Shown in pieces: positions 1 to 7,018 of a DNA stretch of 35,218 nucleotides; the stretch's first letter is position 1; every line of letters starts with the position of its first letter. Source of the stretch: Pseudomonadota bacterium. Its GTDB lineage: Bacteria > Pseudomonadota > Alphaproteobacteria > Ferrovibrionales > Ferrovibrionaceae. The stretch lies in NCBI GenBank assembly GCA_023434425.1, contig JAEYSS010000049.1:1-35218 (forward strand), written 5' to 3'. A program made the translations under genes and the position numbers. Under the pieces are notes generated by a model. That model was not told the origin of the DNA, made no database searches, and saw only the letters and a list, made by a program, of their open reading frames with translations.

Positions 1-954
1 CATGGCATCCATGCCGAGCCGACCACCTTCGGGCTCAAGCTGGCCGGCTTCCATGCCGAGTTCCAGCGCGCACGCCGCCGGCTTGTCGCGGCGCGCGAAG
101 AGGTCGCCACCTGCGCGATTTCCGGCGCCGTCGGCACCTTTGCCAATGTCGATCCCTTCGTCGAGGAATGGGTGGCGAAGAAGCTCGGCCTGCAGCCCGA
201 GACGGTGTCCACGCAGGTCATTCCGCGCGACCGCCATGCGGCCTATTTCGCGCATCTCGCCGTGGTGGCGTCTTCCGTGGAACGTCTTGCCACCGAGATC
301 CGCCATCTGCAGCGCAGCGAAGTCATGGAAGCGGAGGAATTCTTCTCGCCCGGCCAGAAGGGGTCGAGCGCCATGCCGCACAAGCGCAACCCGGTGCTGA
401 CCGAGAACCTGACCGGTCTCGCCCGCCTGGTGCGCTCGGCGGTGATCCCGGCGCTGGAGAATGTCGCGCTGTGGCATGAGCGCGACATCAGTCATTCGTC
501 GGTGGAGCGCGGTATCGGGCCCGATGCCACCATCCATCTCGATTTCGCGCTGCATCGTCTGGCCGGCGTGATCGAGAAGCTGGTGGTCTATCCCGACAAC
601 ATGATGAAGAATCTCGACCGCTTCGGCGGCCTGGTGCATTCGCAGCGCATCCTGCTGGCGCTGACCCAGGCGGGCCTCTCCCGCGAGGACAGCTACCGGC
701 TGGTGCAGAAGCATGCGCTGAAGATCTGGCAGCATGGCGGCGACTTCCTGCAGGCCCTGCTGGCCGAGAAGGAAGTCACCGCCAAGCTCAAACCGGCGCA
801 GCTCACGGCTTTGTTCGATCTCGGCTACCATCTCAAGCATGTCGACACCATCTTCGCCCGCGTCTTCGGCAAGGAAGGCGTGACGCCGGGGGTGAAAAAG
901 AAAAAGGCCGCGCCGAAGAAGGCTGCGAAGCCCAAAGCCAAGAAGAAGCGTTGA
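1..954 (+). CDS. purB: Adenylosuccinate lyase, 3' part (5' end outside window)
   Basis: PurB catalyses two steps of purine synthesis: fumarate release from SAICAR, and from adenylosuccinate to give AMP. The reading frame is open from base 1, so 317 codons are present and roughly the first quarter of a usual ~435-residue protein is missing. The first residues (HGIHAEPTTFG) are the catalytic-His region of the family. The fumarase/aspartase-superfamily signature GSSAMPHKRNP follows at about in-window residues 121-131 and carries the catalytic flexible loop. The C-terminus is odd: after the usual end near FGKEGVTPG there is a tail of about 20 residues made almost only of Lys, Ala and Pro. The stop (952-954) lies 47 nt before the next start. 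Family assignment is secure; the role of the basic tail is unknown. Confidence 0.96.
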   Translation, partial: HGIHAEPTTFGLKLAGFHAEFQRARRRLVAAREEVATCAISGAVGTFANVDPFVEEWVAKKLGLQPETVSTQVIPRDRHAAYFAHLAVVASSVERLATEIRHLQRSEVMEAEEFFSPGQKGSSAMPHKRNPVLTENLTGLARLVRSAVIPALENVALWHERDISHSSVERGIGPDATIHLDFALHRLAGVIEKLVVYPDNMMKNLDRFGGLVHSQRILLALTQAGLSREDSYRLVQKHALKIWQHGGDFLQALLAEKEVTAKLKPAQLTALFDLGYHLKHVDTIFARVFGKEGVTPGVKKKKAAPKKAAKPKAKKKR

Positions 955-1001
955 CTTATGTGATCAGGCGGCCTCTCCTTTGGAAAAAGGGGAGAGCCGC
1001 C

Positions 1002-1883
1002 ATGATCGAAGCCCTGCGCACGCCCGAGGAGAGGTTCGAGAACCTGCCGGGCTACGCCTTCCGGCCGCATTACCTGGTGCATGCCAACGGGTTGCGCATG
1101 CATTATGTCGATGAGGGCCGGCATGGCGGCAAGACCTTCCTCTGCCTGCATGGCCAGCCGACCTGGAGCTATCTGTACCGCAAGATGATCCCGGTCTTCA
1201 CGGCTGCGGGTCATCGCGTGGTGGCGCCCGACCTGTTCGGCTTCGGCAAATCCGACAAGCCGCGCGAGGACAGCGTCTATACCTTCGATTTCCACCGCGA
1301 CAGCCTGATCGCGCTGATCCGCGCGCTCGACCTGCAGGATATCGTGCTGGTGGTGCAGGACTGGGGCGGGCTGCTCGGGCTCACATTGCCGATGAAGATG
1401 CCCGAGCGTTTCACCGGGCTGCTGGTGATGAACACCGCGCTCGGCACCGGCGACATGCCGCTCACGCAGGGCTTCCTCGACTGGCGCGCCTGGAACAACA
1501 AAAACCCCGACATGGCGATCGCCAAGCTGATGCAGCGCAGCTGCCCGCAATTGTCCGAGGCTGAAGCCGCCGCCTACGAAGCGCCCTATCCCGACCGGGA
1601 CTACAAGGGCGGCGTGCGGCGCTTTCCCAATCTGGTGCCGGACGCGCCCAATGCGCCGGGCGCGGCAACCTCGCAGCGCGCGCGAGACTTCTGGAAGAAC
1701 GACTGGAGCGGCACCAGCTTCATGGCGATCGGCATGACCGATCCGGTGCTCGGCCCGCCGGTGATGTATGGTTTGCAGAAGCTGATAAAAAACTGCCCGG
1801 CGCCGCTGGAATTGGCCGACGCCGGGCATTTCGTGCAGGAATGGGGCGAGCGCGTCGCGACCGAAGCCCTCGCCAGATTCTAA
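1002..1883 (+). CDS. Haloalkane dehalogenase, DhlA-like (HLD-I type alpha/beta hydrolase)
   Basis: The 293-residue protein is predicted to hydrolyse a carbon-halogen bond to an alcohol plus halide in the cytoplasm. It aligns along nearly its whole length with my memory of Xanthobacter DhlA. The nucleophile is D120 in VVQDWGG, with halide-binding W121 next to it. The second halide-binding Trp is W161 in the cap (DhlA W175), the acid is D247 (AIGMTDP) and the base is H276 (DAGHF). The oxyanion segment reads HGQPTW where DhlA has HGEPTW. The spacing from the MN motif to W161 is 10 residues shorter than in DhlA, so the cap lacks DhlA's insertion and its substrate range is probably different. The start at 1002 is chosen for a GGAGAG at 991-996; an in-frame TTG at 951 overlaps purB and is unlikely. 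The natural substrate is unknown. Confidence 0.9.
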   Translation: MIEALRTPEERFENLPGYAFRPHYLVHANGLRMHYVDEGRHGGKTFLCLHGQPTWSYLYRKMIPVFTAAGHRVVAPDLFGFGKSDKPREDSVYTFDFHRDSLIALIRALDLQDIVLVVQDWGGLLGLTLPMKMPERFTGLLVMNTALGTGDMPLTQGFLDWRAWNNKNPDMAIAKLMQRSCPQLSEAEAAAYEAPYPDRDYKGGVRRFPNLVPDAPNAPGAATSQRARDFWKNDWSGTSFMAIGMTDPVLGPPVMYGLQKLIKNCPAPLELADAGHFVQEWGERVATEALARF

Positions 1884-1900
1884 AGACTAGGCGCTTCTGA

Positions 1901-2356
1901 TTACTTCGCGAAGATCGCCGAGTCGTTGGCGAAGGCCTTGAATTCGAGCGCATTGCCCGAGGGATCGAGGAAGAACATGGTGTGCTGCTCGCCCACCTCG
2001 CCCTCGAAGCGGACGTAAGGCTCGATGATGAAGCTGATACCGGCATCGGTCAGCTTCTTCGCCAGCGCCTTCCAGTCCGGGATGCTCAGGATCACGCCGA
2101 AATGCTTGGCCGGCACCTGGTGATCGTCGACCGAGCTGTAGGCCCTGATGGTGCATTCTTCCGGCGCCAGATGCGCCACCAGCTGGTGGCCGTAGAAATC
2201 GAAATCGACCCAGTGTTCCGCCGAGCGGCCTTCGGCGCAGCCGAGCAGCTCGCCGTAGAACTTGCGCGTGACGGCAATGTCCGTCACCGGAAAGGCAAGA
2301 TGGAACGGGCGCAGCGTGGAAGCGGCCTGCTTCTGAACCGGGGCAAGGGTATTCAT
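1901..2356 (-). CDS. VOC-superfamily (glyoxalase/dioxygenase-fold) protein
   Basis: The 151-residue protein has two beta-alpha-beta-beta-beta modules typical of the vicinal oxygen chelate fold. Likely metal ligands are H19 (FHLAFPV), H85 (AKHFGV) and E138 (NALEFK). The DPSGNALEFKAF segment is a hallmark of the glyoxalase/extradiol-dioxygenase-like members. It is probably a cytoplasmic metal-dependent lyase, isomerase or dioxygenase, but the substrate cannot be read from the sequence. The gene converges on the dehalogenase (17 nt between stop codons) and diverges from a LysR-type regulator, which suggests, but does not prove, that the regulator controls it. An AGGA-containing ribosome site lies about 10 nt before the ATG at 2356. 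Confidence 0.82.
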   Translation of the reverse strand: MNTLAPVQKQAASTLRPFHLAFPVTDIAVTRKFYGELLGCAEGRSAEHWVDFDFYGHQLVAHLAPEECTIRAYSSVDDHQVPAKHFGVILSIPDWKALAKKLTDAGISFIIEPYVRFEGEVGEQHTMFFLDPSGNALEFKAFANDSAIFAK

Positions 2357-2443
2357 TATGAGTTATCCTCGTTTCTGGGGGGCTTAAACCGGGCGAGATC
2401 CTAGCGACTAGCGCTCAACCGGCAACCGATTTAAACTCGCCCC
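2357..2443. promoter_or_regulatory. Divergent control region between VOC gene and lysR-type gene
   Basis: The 87-nt gap holds a possible minus-strand promoter for the VOC gene: TTGCCG at 2425-2420, a 16-nt spacer, and TAGGAT at 2403-2398. A direct repeat of CTAGCG (2401-2406 and 2408-2413) overlaps the -10 and spacer. An inverted pair GGGCGAG (2391-2397) / CTCGCCC (2436-2442) flanks the region and touches the regulator start. LysR-type proteins usually bind such intergenic sites, but no textbook T-N11-A box was identified with certainty. Confidence 0.32.
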
Positions 2444-3370
2444 ATGATGAGTTTTTCTCATAGTCCTGCAGGCGGAACCGCGGCCGGTCTGCCCTCGCTG
2501 AACGCCCTGCGCGCCTTCGTCGCGGCGGGCCGGCAGCTCAGCTTCACCCGCGCCGCCGACGAGCTGCATGTCACGCAGGGCGCCGTCAGCCGGCTGGTGA
2601 AGCAGCTGGAGCAGGATCTGGGCGTCAGCCTGTTCAGCCGCGGGCCTCGTGGGCTGGAACTGACCGAGGCCGGCGCCGCCTATCTGCCGCCGCTGAGCGA
2701 TGCTTTCGACCGCATCCAGGCCGCCACCAGACTGATCGCACGCAGCGGGCGCCCCGCAAACCGCCTGGCCATCACCATGCTGCCGACCTTTGCGATGCGC
2801 TGGTTCATGCCGCGGCTGGCCGATTTCCACCAGCTCAATCCCGAGATCGCCGTCGATGTCACCAGCGCCGACCGGCTGGTGGATTTCGCCGCCGAGCCGG
2901 TCGATGTCGGCATCCAGTATGGCGCCGGACCATGGCCGGACGAGTTGCATGCCGAGTTCCTCTTCGCCGAAACCGTCACCCTGGTGGCGAGCCCTGCCCT
3001 GCTGAAACGCAAGCCACTGCACAATCCCGACGACATGAAACGCCATGTGCTGCTGACGCATTCGACACGCCCCGAGGCCTGGGGCGAGTGGTTCACGGCA
3101 GCCGGGCTGAAAGGCAGTGCCAGCCCCCTTTCTTACAGACTGGGCCCGGCCTTCGAGCATTTCTTCATGTCCATCGAAGCCGCCGTGAACGGCCTTGGCC
3201 TCGCCCTGGTGCCGGACTTCTTCGTGGTGCAGGAACTGCGCGACGGACGGCTGGTCGAGCCGTTGCCACAGCTGCGGCTGCAGCGGCCGGGCGGCTATTA
3301 CCTGCTCTGCCTGAAGGGCCGCGAACGCGAACCCGCCATCCGCGCCTTCCGCAACTGGCTGTTCAGCTGA
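2444..3370 (+). CDS. LysR-family transcriptional regulator, GcvA-like
   Basis: The 308-residue protein has an N-terminal winged helix-turn-helix (about residues 18-77; SFTRAADELHVTQGAVSRLV is the recognition unit at 33-52). A linker helix and a periplasmic-binding-protein-like effector domain (about 105-305) follow. The opening pattern LPSLNALRAFVAAGR and the VDVGIQYG segment are typical of the GcvA/AmpR branch. It is a DNA-binding activator or repressor responding to an unknown small molecule. There are two adjacent ATG codons (2444 and 2447) and no clear ribosome site before either, so the exact first residue is uncertain. The divergently transcribed VOC gene is the natural candidate target. 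The DMT permease starts 63 nt downstream and could be co-transcribed. Confidence 0.9.
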   Translation: MMSFSHSPAGGTAAGLPSLNALRAFVAAGRQLSFTRAADELHVTQGAVSRLVKQLEQDLGVSLFSRGPRGLELTEAGAAYLPPLSDAFDRIQAATRLIARSGRPANRLAITMLPTFAMRWFMPRLADFHQLNPEIAVDVTSADRLVDFAAEPVDVGIQYGAGPWPDELHAEFLFAETVTLVASPALLKRKPLHNPDDMKRHVLLTHSTRPEAWGEWFTAAGLKGSASPLSYRLGPAFEHFFMSIEAAVNGLGLALVPDFFVVQELRDGRLVEPLPQLRLQRPGGYYLLCLKGREREPAIRAFRNWLFS

Positions 3371-3386
3371 CGCTGGACTGCCAGCG
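3371..3386 (+). terminator. Short hairpin directly after the lysR-type stop codon
   Basis: CGCTGG (3371-3376), loop ACTG, CCAGCG (3381-3386) forms a perfect 6-bp stem beginning at the base after the TGA. There is no T tract after it, so it is at best a weak or factor-dependent terminator, or an mRNA 3' end stabiliser. Confidence 0.3.
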
Positions 3387-3433
3387 ACCGCGTCCTATAT
3401 CGCCCTCACTCTTCTCGCCAAAAAAAGAAAAAC

Positions 3434-4327
3434 ATGCCGCCTTCCTTGTCTCAATCGCGCTCCTATCCATTGCTGCTCCTGCTTGCCACCGGCATCACGC
3501 TGGGCATGGCACCGCCCTTCGCACGCATCGCGACGCAGAATGGCATTCCGGTGATCGGCTTCGCCTTCTGGCAGTATCTGATCGGCGGTCTGCTGCTGCT
3601 CGCGCTGGCCATGCTGACCGGTGCGCGTCCGCCGCTGCGGCATCTGCGTTTCTACGCGATCAGCGGCCTGATCACGCTGGCGCTGCCCAACGTGCTGATC
3701 TTTCTGGCCGTCGCCCGCATCGGTGCCGGCCTGCCCAGCATCGCCTATGCCTTCCCCGCCATGCTGACCTATGCCTTCGCGCTCGCCTTGAGCATGGAGA
3801 AGCTGATCTGGACCCGCGCCGCCGGCATCGGCCTCGGCGTGGTGGGTATCCTGATGATTCTGCTGCCGCGCACCGGTCCGATCAGCGACGCCGACCTGCC
3901 CTGGATGCTGCTGGCCATGCTGGCACCGGTGTCGCTCGCTGCCGGTAATATTTACCGCACGCGCTACTGGCCGAAGGATGCGCCGCCGCTGGCGCTGGCC
4001 TCAGGCACCCTGCTGGGTGCCGGCGTCTGGCTGCTGCTGGCGTGTTTCGTTTTCAATGGCGGGCTCTATCTGCCGTCCAACACCGCGCCCGCAGACTGGG
4101 TTCTGGCGGCGGCCGGGCTGTTTGCCTGCCTCAGCTTCATTCCCTATTTCGAGCTGCAGCGCGTCGCCGGGCCGGTTTACCTGAGCCAGATCGGCTATGT
4201 GATGGCGGCGACCAGCCTTGGCGTCGGCCATTTCGTGTTCGGCGAACGCTATGGCCTGCTGGTCTGGTCGGCGGTGATCGTGATTATTGTCGGCATCCTG
4301 CTGGTGAATCGTCGGAAGGCCGCGTAA
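3434..4327 (+). CDS. DMT-superfamily (EamA-type) transporter
   Basis: The 297-residue, highly hydrophobic protein fits ten transmembrane helices in two EamA repeats of five. The first is about residues 11-145 and the second about 155-292, each ending in a GVVGILMIL or VIIVGILLV type helix. Such proteins export or exchange metabolites such as amino acids or drugs across the inner membrane; the substrate here is unknown. The ATG at 3434 follows an A-rich stretch rather than a strong Shine-Dalgarno. Its stop lies only 4 nt from the stop of the convergent downstream gene, so no terminator separates them. Confidence 0.88.
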   Translation: MPPSLSQSRSYPLLLLLATGITLGMAPPFARIATQNGIPVIGFAFWQYLIGGLLLLALAMLTGARPPLRHLRFYAISGLITLALPNVLIFLAVARIGAGLPSIAYAFPAMLTYAFALALSMEKLIWTRAAGIGLGVVGILMILLPRTGPISDADLPWMLLAMLAPVSLAAGNIYRTRYWPKDAPPLALASGTLLGAGVWLLLACFVFNGGLYLPSNTAPADWVLAAAGLFACLSFIPYFELQRVAGPVYLSQIGYVMAATSLGVGHFVFGERYGLLVWSAVIVIIVGILLVNRRKAA

Positions 4328-4331
4328 CCAG

Positions 4332-5312
4332 CTAAGGCAGCAGCGTGGCCCGGAAGAAGGCAATCATATCTGCTGTGGCTGCAGCACGCGCGGCTGGATC
4401 AGCCCCCACCAAGGCGCCGCGACCTGCGCAGGACTGGACCACTTTCGTCGCAAAAGCCTTCCACCCCTCGCGGGTGGTGGCTCCCGATTTCATATCGCGT
4501 ATCCCCCCGTCGTCTTCGATCTTCAGATCGCAATCGCCGAAGGTCTGGATCGATTTTCCGAAGTTGAGCGCGTAGTCCGCCATCCAAGCATGGTGCGCAC
4601 CTTCATAGACCCTGTGATCAGCTGTGGCACCACGATCGCGCAGACGCGCCGCATAGTCGATGCAAAGCTGTGCCGGCGTATACCTGTCCTCGGCTCCAAG
4701 CAGGAAGCGAATCGGTGCATGGCCCGGCTGCGGCGACAGCCACTGCGTCGAGCAACCCGGATAGAATGGCAGGTGCGCTGCGAAATGCGGTCCCTTCGGC
4801 AGCGCGGCTTTCATCAGCCGCTGCTCGGCGGTGAACATCGATACCGTTCCGCCACGGGAAAAACCGGTGACGCCGATCCGAGTTGGATCGATGTCCGCAC
4901 GCTGTGCCAGCAAGGCAAGCGCCTGAAACGCATCCATCACCGAAGCAGCCATGGGAACACGCCCCTGATCGGTCGCAGTTTCCCGAACTCCACGACCGGT
5001 AAAGCTGTCGACGATCAAAGTGGCGATGCCAGCATCATTCAGCGGTTTCGCCACTGTTGCCTGCATCCATTCCGCATAGCCGCCGCTACCGGGGACAATC
5101 ACGACAGCCGGCAGCCTACTGCCCGGTTTCGGATGCTCCAGAAAACCATGCAGGCCGGCCGGCTTTCCGCGATAAGCTCCGCTGATGATTTCGGCATAGT
5201 CGTCGGGGGTGAAGCTGTCGAAAGAAAGTTTTTCGACGCTATGCGCATCCAAGGTAAGGGTGAGAAGCGAGGCGCCCAGAATGGCCGCGACAATGCTGGT
5301 TCTTTCGGTCAT
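4332..5312 (-). CDS. Secreted dienelactone-hydrolase-family alpha/beta hydrolase
   Basis: The 326-residue protein starts with a likely signal peptide (MTERTSIVAAILGASLLTLT, with a cleavage region near DAHS). An alpha/beta-hydrolase domain follows. The nucleophile elbow is GFSRGG with S152, the acid is probably D209 (GAEDRY) and the base H241 (GAHHAW). The PAVVIVPGSGG strand-turn supplies the oxyanion hole. It is predicted to act on ester or lactone substrates in the periplasm; the substrate is unknown. A GGGAG site lies about 5 nt before the ATG. By eye the gene is less GC-rich than its neighbours, hinting at separate acquisition. It sits just downstream of the argB terminator, so it needs its own promoter, which I could not place convincingly. 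Confidence 0.82.
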   Translation of the reverse strand: MTERTSIVAAILGASLLTLTLDAHSVEKLSFDSFTPDDYAEIISGAYRGKPAGLHGFLEHPKPGSRLPAVVIVPGSGGYAEWMQATVAKPLNDAGIATLIVDSFTGRGVRETATDQGRVPMAASVMDAFQALALLAQRADIDPTRIGVTGFSRGGTVSMFTAEQRLMKAALPKGPHFAAHLPFYPGCSTQWLSPQPGHAPIRFLLGAEDRYTPAQLCIDYAARLRDRGATADHRVYEGAHHAWMADYALNFGKSIQTFGDCDLKIEDDGGIRDMKSGATTREGWKAFATKVVQSCAGRGALVGADPAARAAATADMIAFFRATLLP

Positions 5313-5343
5313 GCGTCACTCCCGGTTACGGCGCTATGCACAT

Positions 5344-5377
5344 AAAAAAAACCGCCGGGTCAACCGGCGGCTTTTTT
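5344..5377 (-). terminator. Intrinsic terminator of the rpmH-argB transcript
   Basis: On the minus strand the stem CCGCCGG (5370-5364), loop TTGAC, CCGGCGG (5358-5352) is followed by eight T residues (5351-5344). The A run on the other side makes it partly bidirectional. It lies 20 nt after the argB stop codon. Confidence 0.88.
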
Positions 5378-5397
5378 GATTCCATTCGGCAAATGCC

Positions 5398-6315
5398 TCA
5401 CGGCGTGCGTTCGATCATCGTGCCGACGCCGTGTGCCGTGAAGAGTTCGAGCAGCAGCACATGCGGGATGCGGCCGTCCAGGATATGCGCCGCCTGCACG
5501 CCGCCGCGCACGGCATCCAGGCAGGTCTCCACCTTCGGGATCATGCCGCCCGAGATGGTGCCATCGCCCATCAGCACCAGCGCGTCCTTGGCCGTGAGAC
5601 TCGGGATCAGCTTCTTGTCCTTGTTCAGCACGCCGGCCACGTCGGTGAGCATCAGCAGCTTGCTGGCACCGACGGCAGCGGCAATCGCGCCGGCCGAGGT
5701 ATCGGCGTTGATGTTGTAAGTCTCGCCATTCTCGCCGATGCCGATAGGCGCGACGACAGGAATGATGTTGGAATTCTGCAGGGTGCGCAGGATATCCGGA
5801 TTGATGCGCACGGGTTCGCCGACGAAGCCGAGATCGAGCAGCTTTTCGATATTCGACCCCGGATCGCGCACCGAGCGGCGCAATTTACGCGCCTCGATCA
5901 GGCGGCCATCCTTGCCGCTGATGCCGATGCCGGTACCGCCGGCGCCGTTGATCGCGGTGACGATCTGCTTGTTGATCGATCCGGCCAGCACCATCTCGAC
6001 GATCTCGACGGTGGCCTGGTCGGTGACCCGCAGGCCATCGACGAATTCGCTCTTGATCTTCAGCCGCTCCAGCATCGCGCCGATCTGCGGGCCGCCGCCA
6101 TGCACCACAATCGGGTTGATGCCGACCTGCTTGATCAGCACGACGTCGCGCGCGAACTGGTAGGCCAGTTCCTCGTCGCCCATGGCATGGCCGCCATATT
6201 TGATCACCATGGTATGGCCGGCGAAGCGGCGCATATAGGGCAGCGCCTCCGACAGAACCTTGGCGGTCTGCTGCAGATGCTGTTCCAGCGGTTGCGGCCC
6301 TGTCGTCGTCTTCAT
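5398..6315 (-). CDS. argB: Acetylglutamate kinase
   Basis: ArgB phosphorylates N-acetyl-L-glutamate with ATP, the second step of arginine synthesis, in the cytoplasm. The 305-residue length is normal. The nucleotide-binding KYGGHAM (39-45) and the GGGPQIG loop (73-79) are present. So are the substrate-binding NINADTSAG segment and the late GGMIPKVET motif typical of arginine-inhibited hexameric NAGKs. It follows yihA by 45 nt, and a possible additional promoter sits in that gap. It is the last gene before the terminator at 5344-5377. Confidence 0.97.
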   Translation of the reverse strand: MKTTTGPQPLEQHLQQTAKVLSEALPYMRRFAGHTMVIKYGGHAMGDEELAYQFARDVVLIKQVGINPIVVHGGGPQIGAMLERLKIKSEFVDGLRVTDQATVEIVEMVLAGSINKQIVTAINGAGGTGIGISGKDGRLIEARKLRRSVRDPGSNIEKLLDLGFVGEPVRINPDILRTLQNSNIIPVVAPIGIGENGETYNINADTSAGAIAAAVGASKLLMLTDVAGVLNKDKKLIPSLTAKDALVLMGDGTISGGMIPKVETCLDAVRGGVQAAHILDGRIPHVLLLELFTAHGVGTMIERTP

Positions 6316-6347
6316 GGAGCGTTCCGGTGTTTTCTGTGGTTCAGGGA

Positions 6348-6377
6348 TTTATACGGGGCGTCAGGCCAGCGCTGCAA
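6348..6377 (-). promoter_or_regulatory. Possible internal promoter for argB
   Basis: On the minus strand TTGCAG (6377-6372), an 18-nt spacer and TATAAA (6353-6348) place a start near 6341, about 25 nt before the argB ATG. The -10 is good (5 of 6) and the -35 poor (3 of 6). It overlaps the end of yihA. Confidence 0.35.
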
Positions 6378-7011
6378 GCTCGGCCCGCAATTCGGCGATG
6401 CCGGAACCGTTTTCGCTGGAGGTGACGCGGATGATGGGATGCGCCGCCACATGACGCTTCAGTGTCTCGGCCGTGGCGGCCTTGACCTCGGCCAGCGCTG
6501 TCGGCCCGGTCTTGTCGGCCTTGGTCAACACCACCTGGTAGATCACCGCCGACTTGTCCAGCAGCTTCATGATGTCTTCGTCGCCGGCTTTCAGGCCATG
6601 GCGGCTGTCGATCAGCAGGCAGACGCGTTTGAGTTCAGGCCGCCCCCTGAGATAGGCGCGCGTCGTTTCGGTCCAGGCCGCCGCCTTGGCCTTGCCGACC
6701 GAGGAATAGCCGTAGCCCGGCAGATCGACGAGGCTGAGGATGCCGCCGAGGTCGAAAAAGTTGAGCTGCTGGGTGCGGCCCGGCGTGTTGGAGGTGCGCG
6801 CCAGCGACTTGCGGCCGGTCAGCGCGTTGACCAGCGAGGATTTGCCGACATTCGAACGACCGGCAAAGGCGATTTCCTGCCCGCGCGGCGGCGGCAGCTG
6901 CGCCACCGTCATGGCGCCGGCAAAGAAATCGCAGGGGCCGGCGAACAGCAGCCGGCCGCGTTCCAGCGCGGCCGGCGTGAAGCCTTCGTCGACGGCCGGG
7001 AGATCGGCCAT
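6361..7011 (-). CDS. yihA: Ribosome biogenesis GTP-binding protein YihA/YsxC (EngB)
   Basis: This is a TRAFAC-class small GTPase needed for late large-subunit assembly. With the start at 7011 the protein has 216 residues, normal for the family. The G motifs are all visible: G1 GRSNVGKS (51-58), G2 in TSNTPGRTQ (73-81), G3 DLPGYGYSS (96-104), G4 TKADK and G5 TSSENGSG. A frame extension to 7062 adds 17 Arg/Ser-rich codons but overlaps yidC, so the ATG at 7011, 7 nt after the yidC stop, is preferred. The position between yidC and argB is common in alphaproteobacteria. Confidence 0.95.
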   Translation of the reverse strand: MADLPAVDEGFTPAALERGRLLFAGPCDFFAGAMTVAQLPPPRGQEIAFAGRSNVGKSSLVNALTGRKSLARTSNTPGRTQQLNFFDLGGILSLVDLPGYGYSSVGKAKAAAWTETTRAYLRGRPELKRVCLLIDSRHGLKAGDEDIMKLLDKSAVIYQVVLTKADKTGPTALAEVKAATAETLKRHVAAHPIIRVTSSENGSGIAELRAELAALA

Positions 7012-7018
7012 GATGGCG

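Noticed and set aside
4590..5345. A 251-codon frame antisense to the secreted hydrolase
   Set aside because: No ribosome site or family signal, whereas the minus-strand frame has a signal peptide and a catalytic triad.
5340..5363. A promoter for the secreted hydrolase with TTGACC in the loop of the argB terminator
   Set aside because: At proper spacing the -10 would be TGCATA, only about two of six matches, so the match is probably chance.
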